Source: TMP-86 sp046347195 (GTDB lineage: Bacteria; Pseudomonadota; Gammaproteobacteria; Steroidobacterales; Steroidobacteraceae). From it: a stretch of 64,000 bases of DNA. A program made the translations under genes and the position numbers. The stretch is from contig JAXMGQ010000027.1 of assembly GCA_046347195.1 (NCBI GenBank), positions 5,299 to 69,298 on the forward strand, given 5' to 3'. This document shows positions 27,674 to 35,589 of this stretch, in pieces. The notes below the pieces were generated by a model. It saw nothing but the letters and a program-made list of their open reading frames with translations. It made no database searches and had not been told where the DNA came from. Every line of letters starts with the position of its first letter. Within the stretch, counting starts at the first letter, position 1.

Positions 27674-28834
27674 ATGAGCCTGCAGCTCACCGCCACCGGC
27701 AGCCCCGTGCCTGCACAACCCCGTGCCCTGCCCGCATGGGTCTACAGCAATGCCGACATGACCCGGCTGGAGATGCAGCGCGTGCTCGCCTCGAGCTGGC
27801 AGATCATCTGCCACGTCAGCGACATCCCGAAGCCGGGCGACTATGTCACCTTCGAACTCGGCAACGAGAGCGTGTTCGCCGTGCGCGATCGTGACGGCGG
27901 GGTGCGCGCCTTCCACAACGTGTGCCGCCACCGCGGCGCGAAGATGCTCGATGGCCGCGGCAACTGCCCCGGCGCCATCACCTGCCCGTATCACGGCTGG
28001 TCGTACCGGCACGACGGAACCCTGCTGGGCATGCCGGTCAAGGACAGCTTCCCGAACCTGGACCGCGCGACCCACGGGCTCGTGCCCGTGAAGGTCGAGG
28101 TCGCCCTCGGATTCGTGTGGGTCTGCCTGAGCGGCAACCCCGCCCCCGTCGCCTCGATGTGGGCCGGACTTGCGCAGGAGCTTGCGCCCTACCAGTTCGA
28201 ACGCATGGTGCCGATCGCCCCGTTCTACCACGAGGTGTGGGATGCGGACTGGAAGATCGCGATGGACAACTACCTCGAGTCCTACCACGTGCCCATCGGC
28301 CACCCCGGGCTGTATCGCATGTTCACGCCGGATTTCGAGGACCAGGCCTCGGTGCCCGGCATCGCCCGGGGAACCAGCTGGCTGAAGGAAACCCCCTCCT
28401 CGCGCTGGTCCGAGCGGCTGTACCAGAAGATGGTGCGCGACACGGTCACGCAACTGCCCGACAAGCTGCGAGGCTGCTGGCGCTTCTACAGCGTGCTGCC
28501 CAACCTCGGCATCGACATCTTCCCCGAGCAGATGGACTTCTTCCAGATCCTCCCCCTGGGCCCGGGCCGCGCCGCCATCCGCGGCGGCATCTACGGCCTG
28601 CCGGATGATCGCCGCGAGATGAAGCTGCTGCGCTGGCTCGGCGCCCGCATCAATCGCCAGGTCAACAGCGAGGACCGCGAGCTCTGCAATCGCGTCCAGC
28701 GCGGGCTGGCCTCGAGCAGCTACCAGCCGGGGCCGCTGTCGACGCTGGAGTGCTGGATGCTGGAGTTCCACGATCTGCTTCGGGAGAGGATTCCGGAGGT
28801 CAGGCTTCCAGTTGCGCCGGCGCGGTTCTCCTGA
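27674..28834 (+). CDS. Rieske non-heme iron oxygenase alpha subunit, candidate glycine betaine or related quaternary-amine monooxygenase
   Basis: A 386-residue ring-hydroxylating-type oxygenase. The Rieske cluster ligands are C84/H86 (NVCRHRGAK) and C104/H107 (CPYHGWSY). The mononuclear iron site includes H205 and H210 (DNYLESYHVPIGHPGL). Size and layout match GbcA/stachydrine-demethylase-type enzymes, which hydroxylate an N-methyl group so that formaldehyde leaves. ATG 27674 with GGAG 8 nt upstream is preferred over the TTG at 27656. No matching ferredoxin reductase (GbcB type) is adjacent. The choline and carnitine genes upstream both end in glycine betaine, which makes it the leading substrate candidate, but a carnitine or aromatic substrate cannot be excluded. 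Confidence 0.83.
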   Translation: MSLQLTATGSPVPAQPRALPAWVYSNADMTRLEMQRVLASSWQIICHVSDIPKPGDYVTFELGNESVFAVRDRDGGVRAFHNVCRHRGAKMLDGRGNCPGAITCPYHGWSYRHDGTLLGMPVKDSFPNLDRATHGLVPVKVEVALGFVWVCLSGNPAPVASMWAGLAQELAPYQFERMVPIAPFYHEVWDADWKIAMDNYLESYHVPIGHPGLYRMFTPDFEDQASVPGIARGTSWLKETPSSRWSERLYQKMVRDTVTQLPDKLRGCWRFYSVLPNLGIDIFPEQMDFFQILPLGPGRAAIRGGIYGLPDDRREMKLLRWLGARINRQVNSEDRELCNRVQRGLASSSYQPGPLSTLECWMLEFHDLLRERIPEVRLPVAPARFS

Positions 28835-28867
28835 CTCTGAAGTTCGCTTCCGTCTTTCTTTCCTGTT

Positions 28868-29089
28868 CACGTCATCGGAGCGTTGAAGGGGCTGGAGGAG
28901 GAAGCTGCTCTCCGGCCGCGGTCGCTCGGGAAGGCAACCGATTCGACCCGGTGGGCCGCTATCGCACATTAAGTTACCTGGATGCTTGCGTATCCGATCC
29001 GTGCGGCCCTGCGGGTCGAATCGGCCTCGCTCTACGCGGCCGGAGAGCAGCTTCCTCCTCCAGCCCCTTCAGCGCTTCTGGCGTCAGCA
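28868..29089. repeat. Long palindromic repeat element, copy 1
   Basis: Outer arms 28881-28920 and 29035-29074 are complementary at 39 of 40 positions. A perfect 13-bp inner pair (28938-28950 with 29012-29024) and a 7-bp pair (28953-28959 with 29003-29009) lie inside. An inverted homologue is at 30430-30657. Flanking similarity (CGTCAT-CGGAGCG on one side, CGCTTC-GGCGTC on the other) sets the approximate ends. It begins about 35 bp after the Rieske stop, so it may also end that transcript. Confidence 0.85.
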
Positions 29090-29342
29090 GGGACGCGGAA
29101 GAGAGTTCGGGTCAGGTTGGAGATCGGTCGGGCGCGTCCAGCCGAGTCCGCGAATTATTGCTCGCAGTGGCGCATACTCCGTTCGAACGCCATCCAATAG
29201 ACGCACCTGATGTCCTCCGATTCGTGAACATGCAGGTAGGACTGAACCACGCAAAACTCGATCTCATTACCGCCGTATTGAGGATCACGGAGCAGAGGCG
29301 CGAAAGACCCCGGGAGTCCGCCGGTCAGAGGGAGGTATTGGC
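29090..29342. other. Leader region before the sensor kinase, no gene recognised
   Basis: With copy 1 of the repeat this fills the 508-bp gap between the Rieske gene and the kinase. It is less GC-rich than the flanking operons. No coding text of any known family was seen on either strand. It presumably carries the kinase promoter; a GGGAGG ribosome site lies at 29330-29335. Confidence 0.4.
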
Positions 29343-30404
29343 TTGAACCGGCCGATGCGCCGTCGACCCGTGGGTGCCGGGAAGGCGGCGCCACCATCCT
29401 TGCCTGAAGATCCCATCGCCGATATTCGAATGGTGGATTTCCTGCGCGAGATGCCGGTCCTGTTGGACGCATTCGACAGGCGCGGGCTCATTGGCTTCTG
29501 GAATCGCGAATGTGAGCGCGTCACCGGCTACAGCGCGAAGGAGATGGTGAACAACCCCCGGGCACTGGAGACCTTGTATCCAGACCCCGTCTACCGGGCG
29601 GACCTGATGGCCAACTGCCAGGATCGAGGTTATGCCCAGGTGTGGTGTCTGACAGCGAAAGACGGGCAAGCCCGATCGATTGCCTGGACCAATATCCCGA
29701 CGAAGACCGGTCGCTGGGAATGGGGGTTCGGGGTCGACCTTACCGAGCGCATACGATTGACGGCAGCGCTGGATGATGTCGCCGAACGTGAACGGAACCG
29801 GCTCGGCCAGGAACTTCACGATGGCCTGGGGCAGACCTTGACCGGCCTGTCGCTGATGCTCAAAGGCCTGTCGGAGCGCCCGGCGCTGCGTTCCCGGTCG
29901 GTGGCCACAGAGCTGAAGCAAATCGCTCACTTTGCCTCCGGGGCCGTGCGCTCGTGCCGGGAAATCGCCTCAGGGCTGATGCCGACGCACGAGGGAGGCC
30001 TCAGCGGCGCGTTACAACATCTGGTGCGTGAGGTGCAACTGCAACACCCACAAGTGCAAATCGCATTCGAGGACGAACGACGGCAGGAGATGCGGATTTC
30101 TTCCACGACGCATGCGCACTTGTATCGCATCGTGCAGGAAGCACTGAACAACGCCATACGACATTCGGGGGGCGATCAAATCCGCGTGATCTGCCGCACG
30201 GGCGCTGATTTGATCACCTTGCTCGTACAGGACAATGGTCGGGGCATTCCGGCTGCCTCGAGGATCCGATCCGGACTGGGCATGCGCACGCTGCGAGATC
30301 GCGCTGCGGCGGTGAATGCCCTGTTGGTCGTGGCACCCCTTTCGAGTGGAGGCACCCAAGTGCGAGTGGAGTGCCCCAATTGTGGCGTGGGTCCTCTCCA
30401 ATGA
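29343..30404 (+). CDS. PAS-domain sensor histidine kinase of the NarX/DegS (HisKA_3) type
   Basis: About 353 residues without membrane segments. Residues 30-135 form a PAS domain (FDRRGLIGFWNRECERVTGY). Residues about 145-215 are the HisKA_3 dimerisation domain with the phospho-His in ERNRLGQELHDGLGQTLTGL. Residues 230-345 are the ATPase domain (N box EALNNAIRHSGG, DNGRGIP, GLGMRTLRDRA). The TTG start at 29343 is chosen because GGAGG lies 7-8 nt upstream; the ATG at 29355 is too far away. Such kinases normally phosphorylate a NarL/LuxR-type regulator, but none is encoded in the window. GC content is about 57-60% in sampled stretches versus roughly 67% nearby, and the gene is framed by inverted copies of a repeat, which suggests acquisition as a unit. 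The signal is unknown, probably cytosolic. Confidence 0.87.
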   Translation: MNRPMRRRPVGAGKAAPPSLPEDPIADIRMVDFLREMPVLLDAFDRRGLIGFWNRECERVTGYSAKEMVNNPRALETLYPDPVYRADLMANCQDRGYAQVWCLTAKDGQARSIAWTNIPTKTGRWEWGFGVDLTERIRLTAALDDVAERERNRLGQELHDGLGQTLTGLSLMLKGLSERPALRSRSVATELKQIAHFASGAVRSCREIASGLMPTHEGGLSGALQHLVREVQLQHPQVQIAFEDERRQEMRISSTTHAHLYRIVQEALNNAIRHSGGDQIRVICRTGADLITLLVQDNGRGIPAASRIRSGLGMRTLRDRAAAVNALLVVAPLSSGGTQVRVECPNCGVGPLQ

Positions 30405-30429
30405 GCAGAGCCCGCTTGCCTGCTCTTCT

Positions 30430-30657
30430 GCACCGCGACGCCCGAAGCGTTGAGGCGGCTGGCGGATGGGAGTGTCCTTCCGGTCGCGTAGAGCGCGGCC
30501 GATTCGATCCGCAGGGCCGCGCTGATCACAGACGCCCGAACTCCACTGAGCTAATGTGCGATAGCGGCCCACCGGATCGAATCGGGTGCCTTCCCGCGCG
30601 ACCGCGGCCGGAAGGACACTCCCATCCGCCAGCCGCCTCAACGCTCCGAATGACGCA
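30430..30657. repeat. Long palindromic repeat element, copy 2 (inverted relative to copy 1)
   Basis: Outer arms 30447-30488 and 30603-30644 pair at 41 of 42 positions; the inner pair 30499-30511 with 30573-30585 is perfect over 13 bp. Read on the minus strand it aligns over its whole length with copy 1, with about ten differences in each outer arm that are matched on the opposite arm. It lies between the convergent kinase and aldehyde dehydrogenase genes, a good place for a bidirectional terminator. Confidence 0.85.
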
Positions 30658-30684
30658 ACTGAAGGAAGACCAGAGCGAGTGATC

Positions 30685-32183
30685 TCAGCCCAGGTGAATC
30701 CACGCCGACTTGGTCTGCATGTAAGACAGCAGACTCTCGAGACACTTGTCCCGCCCCTGCCCCGACTGCTTGTACCCCCCGAACGGCTGGGTCATGTCCC
30801 CGTGATCGAAGCAGTTGACCCAGATGACCCCGGCTTCGAGGTCGCGCACGGCCTTGTGGGCACGCGTCAGGTCGCGGGTCCAGACGGACGCGGCGAGGCC
30901 GTAGATCGAGTCGTTGGCGATGGCCACGGCTTCCTCGATGCCGTCCACTTCGATGGCGGCGGCGACGGGGCCGAAGATCTCTTCCTGCGCGATGGTCATG
31001 CCGTTTTTCACGCCGGAAAAGAACGTGGGTTGAACGAAGGCGCCGGGCGAGTCAGCGTGGCGCCGCCGAACTCCAGGCGCGCACCTTCAGTCTTGCCGCG
31101 CTGGACGTAGCCCATGACCCGCTTGCGGTGGGACTCGGTCACCAGGGGCCCGAGGTTCGTGGCGGGATCCAGCGGATCCCCGGGCTGGTAGGCCGTGCGG
31201 CCGCGCTCGATGAAGCGGGCCACGAATTCCCGGGCGATGGGCTTGTCGATCAGCAGGCGTGAACCGGCGTTGCATACCTCGCCCATGTTGCCGTAGATGC
31301 CGTTGATGGCATAAGTCACCGCCTGGTCGATGTCGGGCAGGTCGCCGAGGAAGATCTGCGGGGACTTCCCGCCGCATTCCAGGGCGACGCGCTTCATGTT
31401 GGACTGCCCCGCGTACACCAGCATCTGCTTGCCGATCTCGGTGGATCCGGTGAAGGCGATCTTCATCACGTCCTTGTGCAGGGCCAGTGGGGCGCCGGCC
31501 TGTTCACCGAGCCCGTTGACGACATTGAAGGCGCCCGGCGGACCGCCCGCCTCGATGAACAGCCGCGCGAGCAGCAGCGCCGACAGCGGCGACTGCTCGG
31601 CGGGCTTCAGCACCACGCTGTTGCCGGCCGCCAGCGCCGGCGCCACCTTCCACGCCGCCATCAGCAGCGGGTAGTTCCACGGGACGATGCAGCCCACGAC
31701 GCCCAGCGGCTCGCGCAGGATGTAGTGGAAGGCATCGGCGGCGGTCGCGGTGACCGCCCCGTCGATCTTGTCCAGGGCTTCGCCGAAATAGGCGAAATTC
31801 TGCACGGCCGAGGGCACGTCGATGTTGAGCATGTCGCGCACCGGCTTGCCCATGCACAGGGTGTCCAGCAGGGCGAAGCCTTCGGCGTTCTGCTCGATGA
31901 GCGCTGCCATGCGCGTGAGCACGGCCATGCGGTCGCGGGGTGCCATCCGGCTCCAGCGTCGCGAATAGAAGCAGCGGCGGGCGCTGGCCACGGCCCGGTC
32001 GATGTCCGTGGCATCGCCGGCGCTGACCTCGCACAGCACCTGCGCGGTGGCGGGGTTGACCACCTTGAACCGGCCGCCCTTCGCGGAGTCCACGAATTCT
32101 CCATCGATGAAGTGGCGCGTTTCGAAGGCCAGTTTTGCGGCGCGCGTGCGCCAGTCGGCGTGGGTGAGGTCGGCGAGGCTCAT
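30685..32183 (-). CDS. NAD-dependent aldehyde dehydrogenase (PuuC-like), one frameshift
   Basis: About 498 residues after joining two frames. The first 390 residues contain VVGCIVPWNYPLLMAAWKVA, the catalytic Glu in LECGGKSPQIF and the nucleophile Cys in GEVCNAGSRLLI. An indel near 31045 breaks the frame at the expected FxPT segment; the rest continues as MTIAQEEIFGPVAAAIEVDG to QTKSAWIHLG at 30685. The family includes gamma-glutamyl-gamma-aminobutyraldehyde and betaine aldehyde dehydrogenases. Next to polyamine-type permeases and a BetI-like regulator, an amino-aldehyde is the likely substrate. Convergent with the kinase gene. Confidence 0.82.
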
Positions 32184-32272
32184 GGCAATCTCCGAAAGGA
32201 CGTGGAACCGGATCGAGGGTGGCCAGGTACCCCGGCTGGGCGACCCCGGCTCGGCGCCCTCGGCCAGGGCCG

Positions 32273-33199
32273 CTAGTCTACCGCAGCGGATGCTTCGCGC
32301 AGAAACACGAAGCCATCGCGCTCGCAGACGTCCAGTTCGCCGGAGCCGGCGGACTCGAGCCAGCGCGCCGACCAGGCGCTGCCCTGCCGCCGCAACCGCA
32401 CCGTGCGCCCTTCCACGCGCAGGTCCGCCTCACCTTCGGTGCCGAGCTGGGCCACATGTCCCGCCAGCCACCAGCGGCCGACAGGCAGCCGCCCGGCGGT
32501 GCCCGCCTTTGGGGTCACCGGGCGCGCGGTGGCCGAACCGAACTGGCCGGGAAACACCGACTTCAGGTACGCCATGGCACGGCGCTTGACCGCGGGACGA
32601 TCGATCGCCTCCTCTTCCTGGAAGGCGATGTCCTGCCACAGCACTTCCAGCACCCCGATCAGTCCCAGCGCGATGCCGTCGGGATCCAGATGCGTGGCGC
32701 CGAGCCTGCGGATCAGCCGGCCGATGAGATCGCGCGTCAATGCCGTGAAATTGGCGTCCTTCTGGCCGCAGAGCTCGAAGTATTCGGCGCGCGAGCTGGC
32801 CTCTCCCCAGAACGAGTACCAGACCGACACCTTGCGGGGGCTGGCGATCCGCGGATCCAGGTACAGGTCCACCAGCAGGGTCAGCGCCGCGACCGGGTCG
32901 GCCTTGAGCTGCGACACCGGCACGAGGAGCTGTTGCTCGAATTCCTCGGCCAGGAACCGGAGCGAAGCCAGCAGCATCGCCGCCTTGGACTCGAAGTAGA
33001 AGCGCACGATGCCCGGCGACATGCGCGCGATGGCGGTCACCCGCTCCACCGTGGTGTTCGAGGGCCCGTGCACGTGCAGGGCCGAGATGCAGGCATCGAT
33101 GAGCCGCTGGCGCTGCTGCTGCCGGGAGCTTCCCCGGTCCGCCGGGGAGCCTGCGGCCCCGCCGCGGGCGCCGGCCCTGCGGCGGGTGGACTTGCTCAT
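32273..33199 (-). CDS. BetI-like TetR-family regulator with a C-terminal extension
   Basis: A 308-residue protein; BetI-type regulators are usually near 195. The helix-turn-helix is around residues 40-80 (VTAIARMSPGIVRFYFESK), followed by the BetI-type segment VSVWYSFWGEASSR. After residue about 215 comes an extra domain of some 90 residues rich in Trp, Arg and beta-type text (GRWWLAGHVAQLGTEGEADL, VRLRRQGSAWSARWLES), unlike any regulator tail I recognise. The start ATG at 33197-33199 is only 27 bp from the divergent permease ATG, so it probably controls the potH-potI pair and possibly the aldehyde dehydrogenase, which lies 89 bp downstream in the same direction. Confidence 0.8.
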   Translation of the reverse strand: MSKSTRRRAGARGGAAGSPADRGSSRQQQRQRLIDACISALHVHGPSNTTVERVTAIARMSPGIVRFYFESKAAMLLASLRFLAEEFEQQLLVPVSQLKADPVAALTLLVDLYLDPRIASPRKVSVWYSFWGEASSRAEYFELCGQKDANFTALTRDLIGRLIRRLGATHLDPDGIALGLIGVLEVLWQDIAFQEEEAIDRPAVKRRAMAYLKSVFPGQFGSATARPVTPKAGTAGRLPVGRWWLAGHVAQLGTEGEADLRVEGRTVRLRRQGSAWSARWLESAGSGELDVCERDGFVFLREASAAVD

Positions 33200-33226
33200 T
33201 GCCAAGTGCGCAGGCCCTTGGCGACA

Positions 33227-34159
33227 ATGCCGCCGGTGAACGCAGCGCACGGCATCACGTCCCCGGAAGGCTCCGCCTGGATGCAGCGCCACGGCCGCTG
33301 GCTGATCATCTTCCCGCCGTTCATGTTCCTGCTCGTGTTCTTCCTGATCCCGTTCGGGTTCGCGCTGATGATCAGCTTCGCCCAGACGGCCATCCACGTT
33401 CCACCCTACACCAGCATCGTCTCGGTGAGCCCGGGCCCGCGGCTCGATGTCTCGCTGCACCTGGACAACTACCGCTACCTGTTCACCGATGAAGTCTACG
33501 CCATCGCGTACCTATATTCCCTCAAGACGGCCTTCTTCTCGACGCTGGTCTGCCTGCTGCTCGGATTCCCGATGGCCTACGCCATCTCGCGCACGCGCAA
33601 GAGCACGCAGAACCTGCTGCTGCTGGTGATCATCCTGCCGTTCTGGACCTCGTTCCTGCTGCGCGTCTATGCGCTGGAGGGCATCATCCGCGAAAATGGC
33701 CTGATCAACTCGGTGCTGCTGTGGATGGGCTTCATCCATCAGCCGCTGCAGATCATGCACACGAGCCTGGCCGTCTACCTCGGCATCATCTACTCCTACC
33801 TGCCCTTCATGGTGCTGCCGCTGTTCGCGACCCTGGAGAAACTCGACCACTCGCTGCTCGAGGCGGCCGCGGACCTGGGCAGCCGGCCCTGGCGAGCCTT
33901 CGTGGACGTGACGCTGCCGCTGGCGATGCCCGGCATCATCGCCGGCTCCATGCTGGTGTTCATTCCGGCGGTGGGCGAGTTCGTCATTCCCACGCTCCTG
34001 GGCGGGCCCGACAACCTGATGATCGGGCGGGTGCTGTGGGACGAGTTCTTCGGCAATCGTGACTGGCCCGTGGCCTCGGCGGTGGCCATCGTGTTCCTCG
34101 TGCTGCTGGTGGGCCCGATCGCGCTCTACCAGCATTACAAGGTCAAGGAACTGGAGTAG
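33227..34159 (+). CDS. potH: Polyamine-type ABC transporter permease
   Basis: A 310-residue inner-membrane protein with six predicted segments; the first is IIFPPFMFLLVFFLIPFGFA and the EAA loop is LLEAAADLGSRPWRAFVDVT. Family text such as ILPFWTSFLLRVYALEGIIR and VIPTLLGGPDNLMIGRVLWD is typical of PotH. ATG 33227 gives the family length. The second permease begins 3 nt after the stop. The ATPase (20.7 kb) and binding protein (35.6 kb) are encoded elsewhere. It is divergent from the BetI-like regulator. Confidence 0.9.
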   Translation: MPPVNAAHGITSPEGSAWMQRHGRWLIIFPPFMFLLVFFLIPFGFALMISFAQTAIHVPPYTSIVSVSPGPRLDVSLHLDNYRYLFTDEVYAIAYLYSLKTAFFSTLVCLLLGFPMAYAISRTRKSTQNLLLLVIILPFWTSFLLRVYALEGIIRENGLINSVLLWMGFIHQPLQIMHTSLAVYLGIIYSYLPFMVLPLFATLEKLDHSLLEAAADLGSRPWRAFVDVTLPLAMPGIIAGSMLVFIPAVGEFVIPTLLGGPDNLMIGRVLWDEFFGNRDWPVASAVAIVFLVLLVGPIALYQHYKVKELE

Positions 34160-34162
34160 CCG

Positions 34163-34993
34163 GTGCGCGAAGGACCTTCCGCCTTCCTCGTGACCATGCT
34201 GTGCATCGGCATCGCCATCCTGTACGTCCCGATGATCGTGCTGATCGTCTACTCGTTCAACTCCTCGGCGCTGGTCAGCGTGTGGGGCGGGTTCACCATC
34301 GACTGGTACGCGCGGCTGCTGCACAACGACCAGATGCTCGACGCCGCGTGGCTCTCGCTCCGGGTGGCCTTCGCCGCGTCCACCATCGCGGTGGTGCTGG
34401 GCACCCTCGCCGCCGTGGCGCTGGTGCGGTTCCGCCAGTTTCGCGGGCGCTTCCTGCTCACGGGCATGGTCAACGCGCCGCTGGTCATGCCGGAGATCAT
34501 CACCGGCATCACCCAGCTCCTGCTGTTCGTCACGATGCTGAACCTGTTCGGCTGGCCGCATCGCGGCTTCACCACCATCGTGCTGTCGCACGTGGCCTTC
34601 TGCACGGCTTACGCGACCATCACCATCCAGTCGCGCCTGGCCAGCGCCGACCGCTCCCTCGAGGAAGCGGCCATGGACCTGGGGTCGGGGCCGGTGCGGG
34701 CCTTCCTCGACACGACGCTGCCGATCATCTTCCCCGCGCTGGCCTCGAGCTGGCTGCTGTCCTTCACCCTCTCGCTCGATGACCTGGTGATCTCGAGCTT
34801 CGTCGCGGGCCCCGGCGCCAGCACCCTGCCGATGGTGATCTTCTCGAAGGCGAAGCTCGGCCTGTCGCCGGACGTGAACGCCCTGGCGAGCATCATCATC
34901 CTGCTGGTGGGCGCCTGCGTGATCCTGGCCGGCGTGATGATGCGCCGCTCGGAGCGGCAGCGCCTCGCCGACCTGCAGCTCGCCTCGGGCTGA
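34163..34993 (+). CDS. potI: Polyamine-type ABC transporter permease, second subunit
   Basis: A 276-residue permease with a GTG start 3 nt after PotH. Membrane segments are evident (VTMLCIGIAILYVPMIVLIV at the start), the EAA loop is LEEAAMDLGSGPVRAFLDTT, and FTLSLDDLVISSFVAGPGAS is characteristic of PotI/PotC. With PotH it would form the channel of a putrescine-type importer; nearby quaternary-amine genes leave the substrate open. The stop lies 6 nt from the stop of the convergent HD-domain gene. Confidence 0.9.
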   Translation: MREGPSAFLVTMLCIGIAILYVPMIVLIVYSFNSSALVSVWGGFTIDWYARLLHNDQMLDAAWLSLRVAFAASTIAVVLGTLAAVALVRFRQFRGRFLLTGMVNAPLVMPEIITGITQLLLFVTMLNLFGWPHRGFTTIVLSHVAFCTAYATITIQSRLASADRSLEEAAMDLGSGPVRAFLDTTLPIIFPALASSWLLSFTLSLDDLVISSFVAGPGASTLPMVIFSKAKLGLSPDVNALASIIILLVGACVILAGVMMRRSERQRLADLQLASG

Positions 34994-34999
34994 AGTGCC

Positions 35000-35581
35000 T
35001 CAGGCTGGGGCGACCGGCTGGATGTAGGCGTGATCGTGCGCCGGCCGCGTGAACACGCGGCGCACCGCCGGTTCGAACGCACTCAGCGGCAAGGTCGGGA
35101 AATCCGGGTCGAAGGAGGCCTGGTCCCAGCGCTCACAGAACTGCGCGCAGCTCTCGAACCAGGGATGCGCGCGGAAGCGCTCGCGGCCATCGCGGCTTCG
35201 CCCGTAGTGATGCGCATAGTAATAGGACTGGAACAGGCCATGCTGTTCGATCACCCAGGTCACCTCGGCCCGGACGTAGGGCCGCAGCATGTCGGCCGCG
35301 ATCGCCGCGTGGTTGTACGGCGCTAGCAGGTCGCCCACGTCGTGCACCAGCGCTGCGACGACCATGTCATCGTCGGCGCCATCGTTCAGCGCGCGGGTCG
35401 CGGTCTGCAACGAATGCGTGAACCGCGTGACGGGATAGCCATCCAGTGAATGATCCAGCGCCCGGACGGCCGCGAGCACGGTGTCGGGGAGCTTCGCGGC
35501 GAAGGCGTCCTCGTACTCGGACAGCAGCGCGTAGTCCTCGCGGGTGCCATCCTTCATCTGTCTGAACTTCACGATGCGCAT
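35000..35581 (-). CDS. HD-domain protein, PhnZ/TmpB-like candidate mixed-valent diiron oxygenase
   Basis: A 193-residue protein with an extended HD constellation: His in FTHSLQTATRA, HD in ALVHDVGDLL, His in YNHAAIAADML, His in EQHGLFQSYYYAHH and a late Asp in CERWDQASFD. This pattern and length fit the PhnZ-type oxygenases, which cleave C-P bonds of hydroxyphosphonates, and the MIOX-like HD oxygenases, rather than HD phosphohydrolases of the GGDEF/ppGpp world. The relative TmpB releases glycine betaine from a trimethylated aminophosphonate, which would suit this window, but no partner oxygenase (TmpA type) was found. It follows PotF by 8 nt at the end of the long paa operon. The function is unproven. 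Confidence 0.7.
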   Translation of the reverse strand: MRIVKFRQMKDGTREDYALLSEYEDAFAAKLPDTVLAAVRALDHSLDGYPVTRFTHSLQTATRALNDGADDDMVVAALVHDVGDLLAPYNHAAIAADMLRPYVRAEVTWVIEQHGLFQSYYYAHHYGRSRDGRERFRAHPWFESCAQFCERWDQASFDPDFPTLPLSAFEPAVRRVFTRPAHDHAYIQPVAPA

Positions 35582-35589
35582 GGGGCTCC

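Noticed and set aside
30541..30590. tRNA-like text in the repeat (TAGCTCAGTGGAG on the minus strand and a TCGAATC loop)
   Set aside because: No acceptor stem, anticodon arm or CCA end can be folded, and copy 1 of the element lacks the D-arm-like text. It is a chance match inside the palindrome.
28868..30657. Composite transposon with the repeats as insertion sequences
   Set aside because: The elements are about 225 bp, encode nothing, and no transposase lies between them. A non-autonomous hairpin element fits better.
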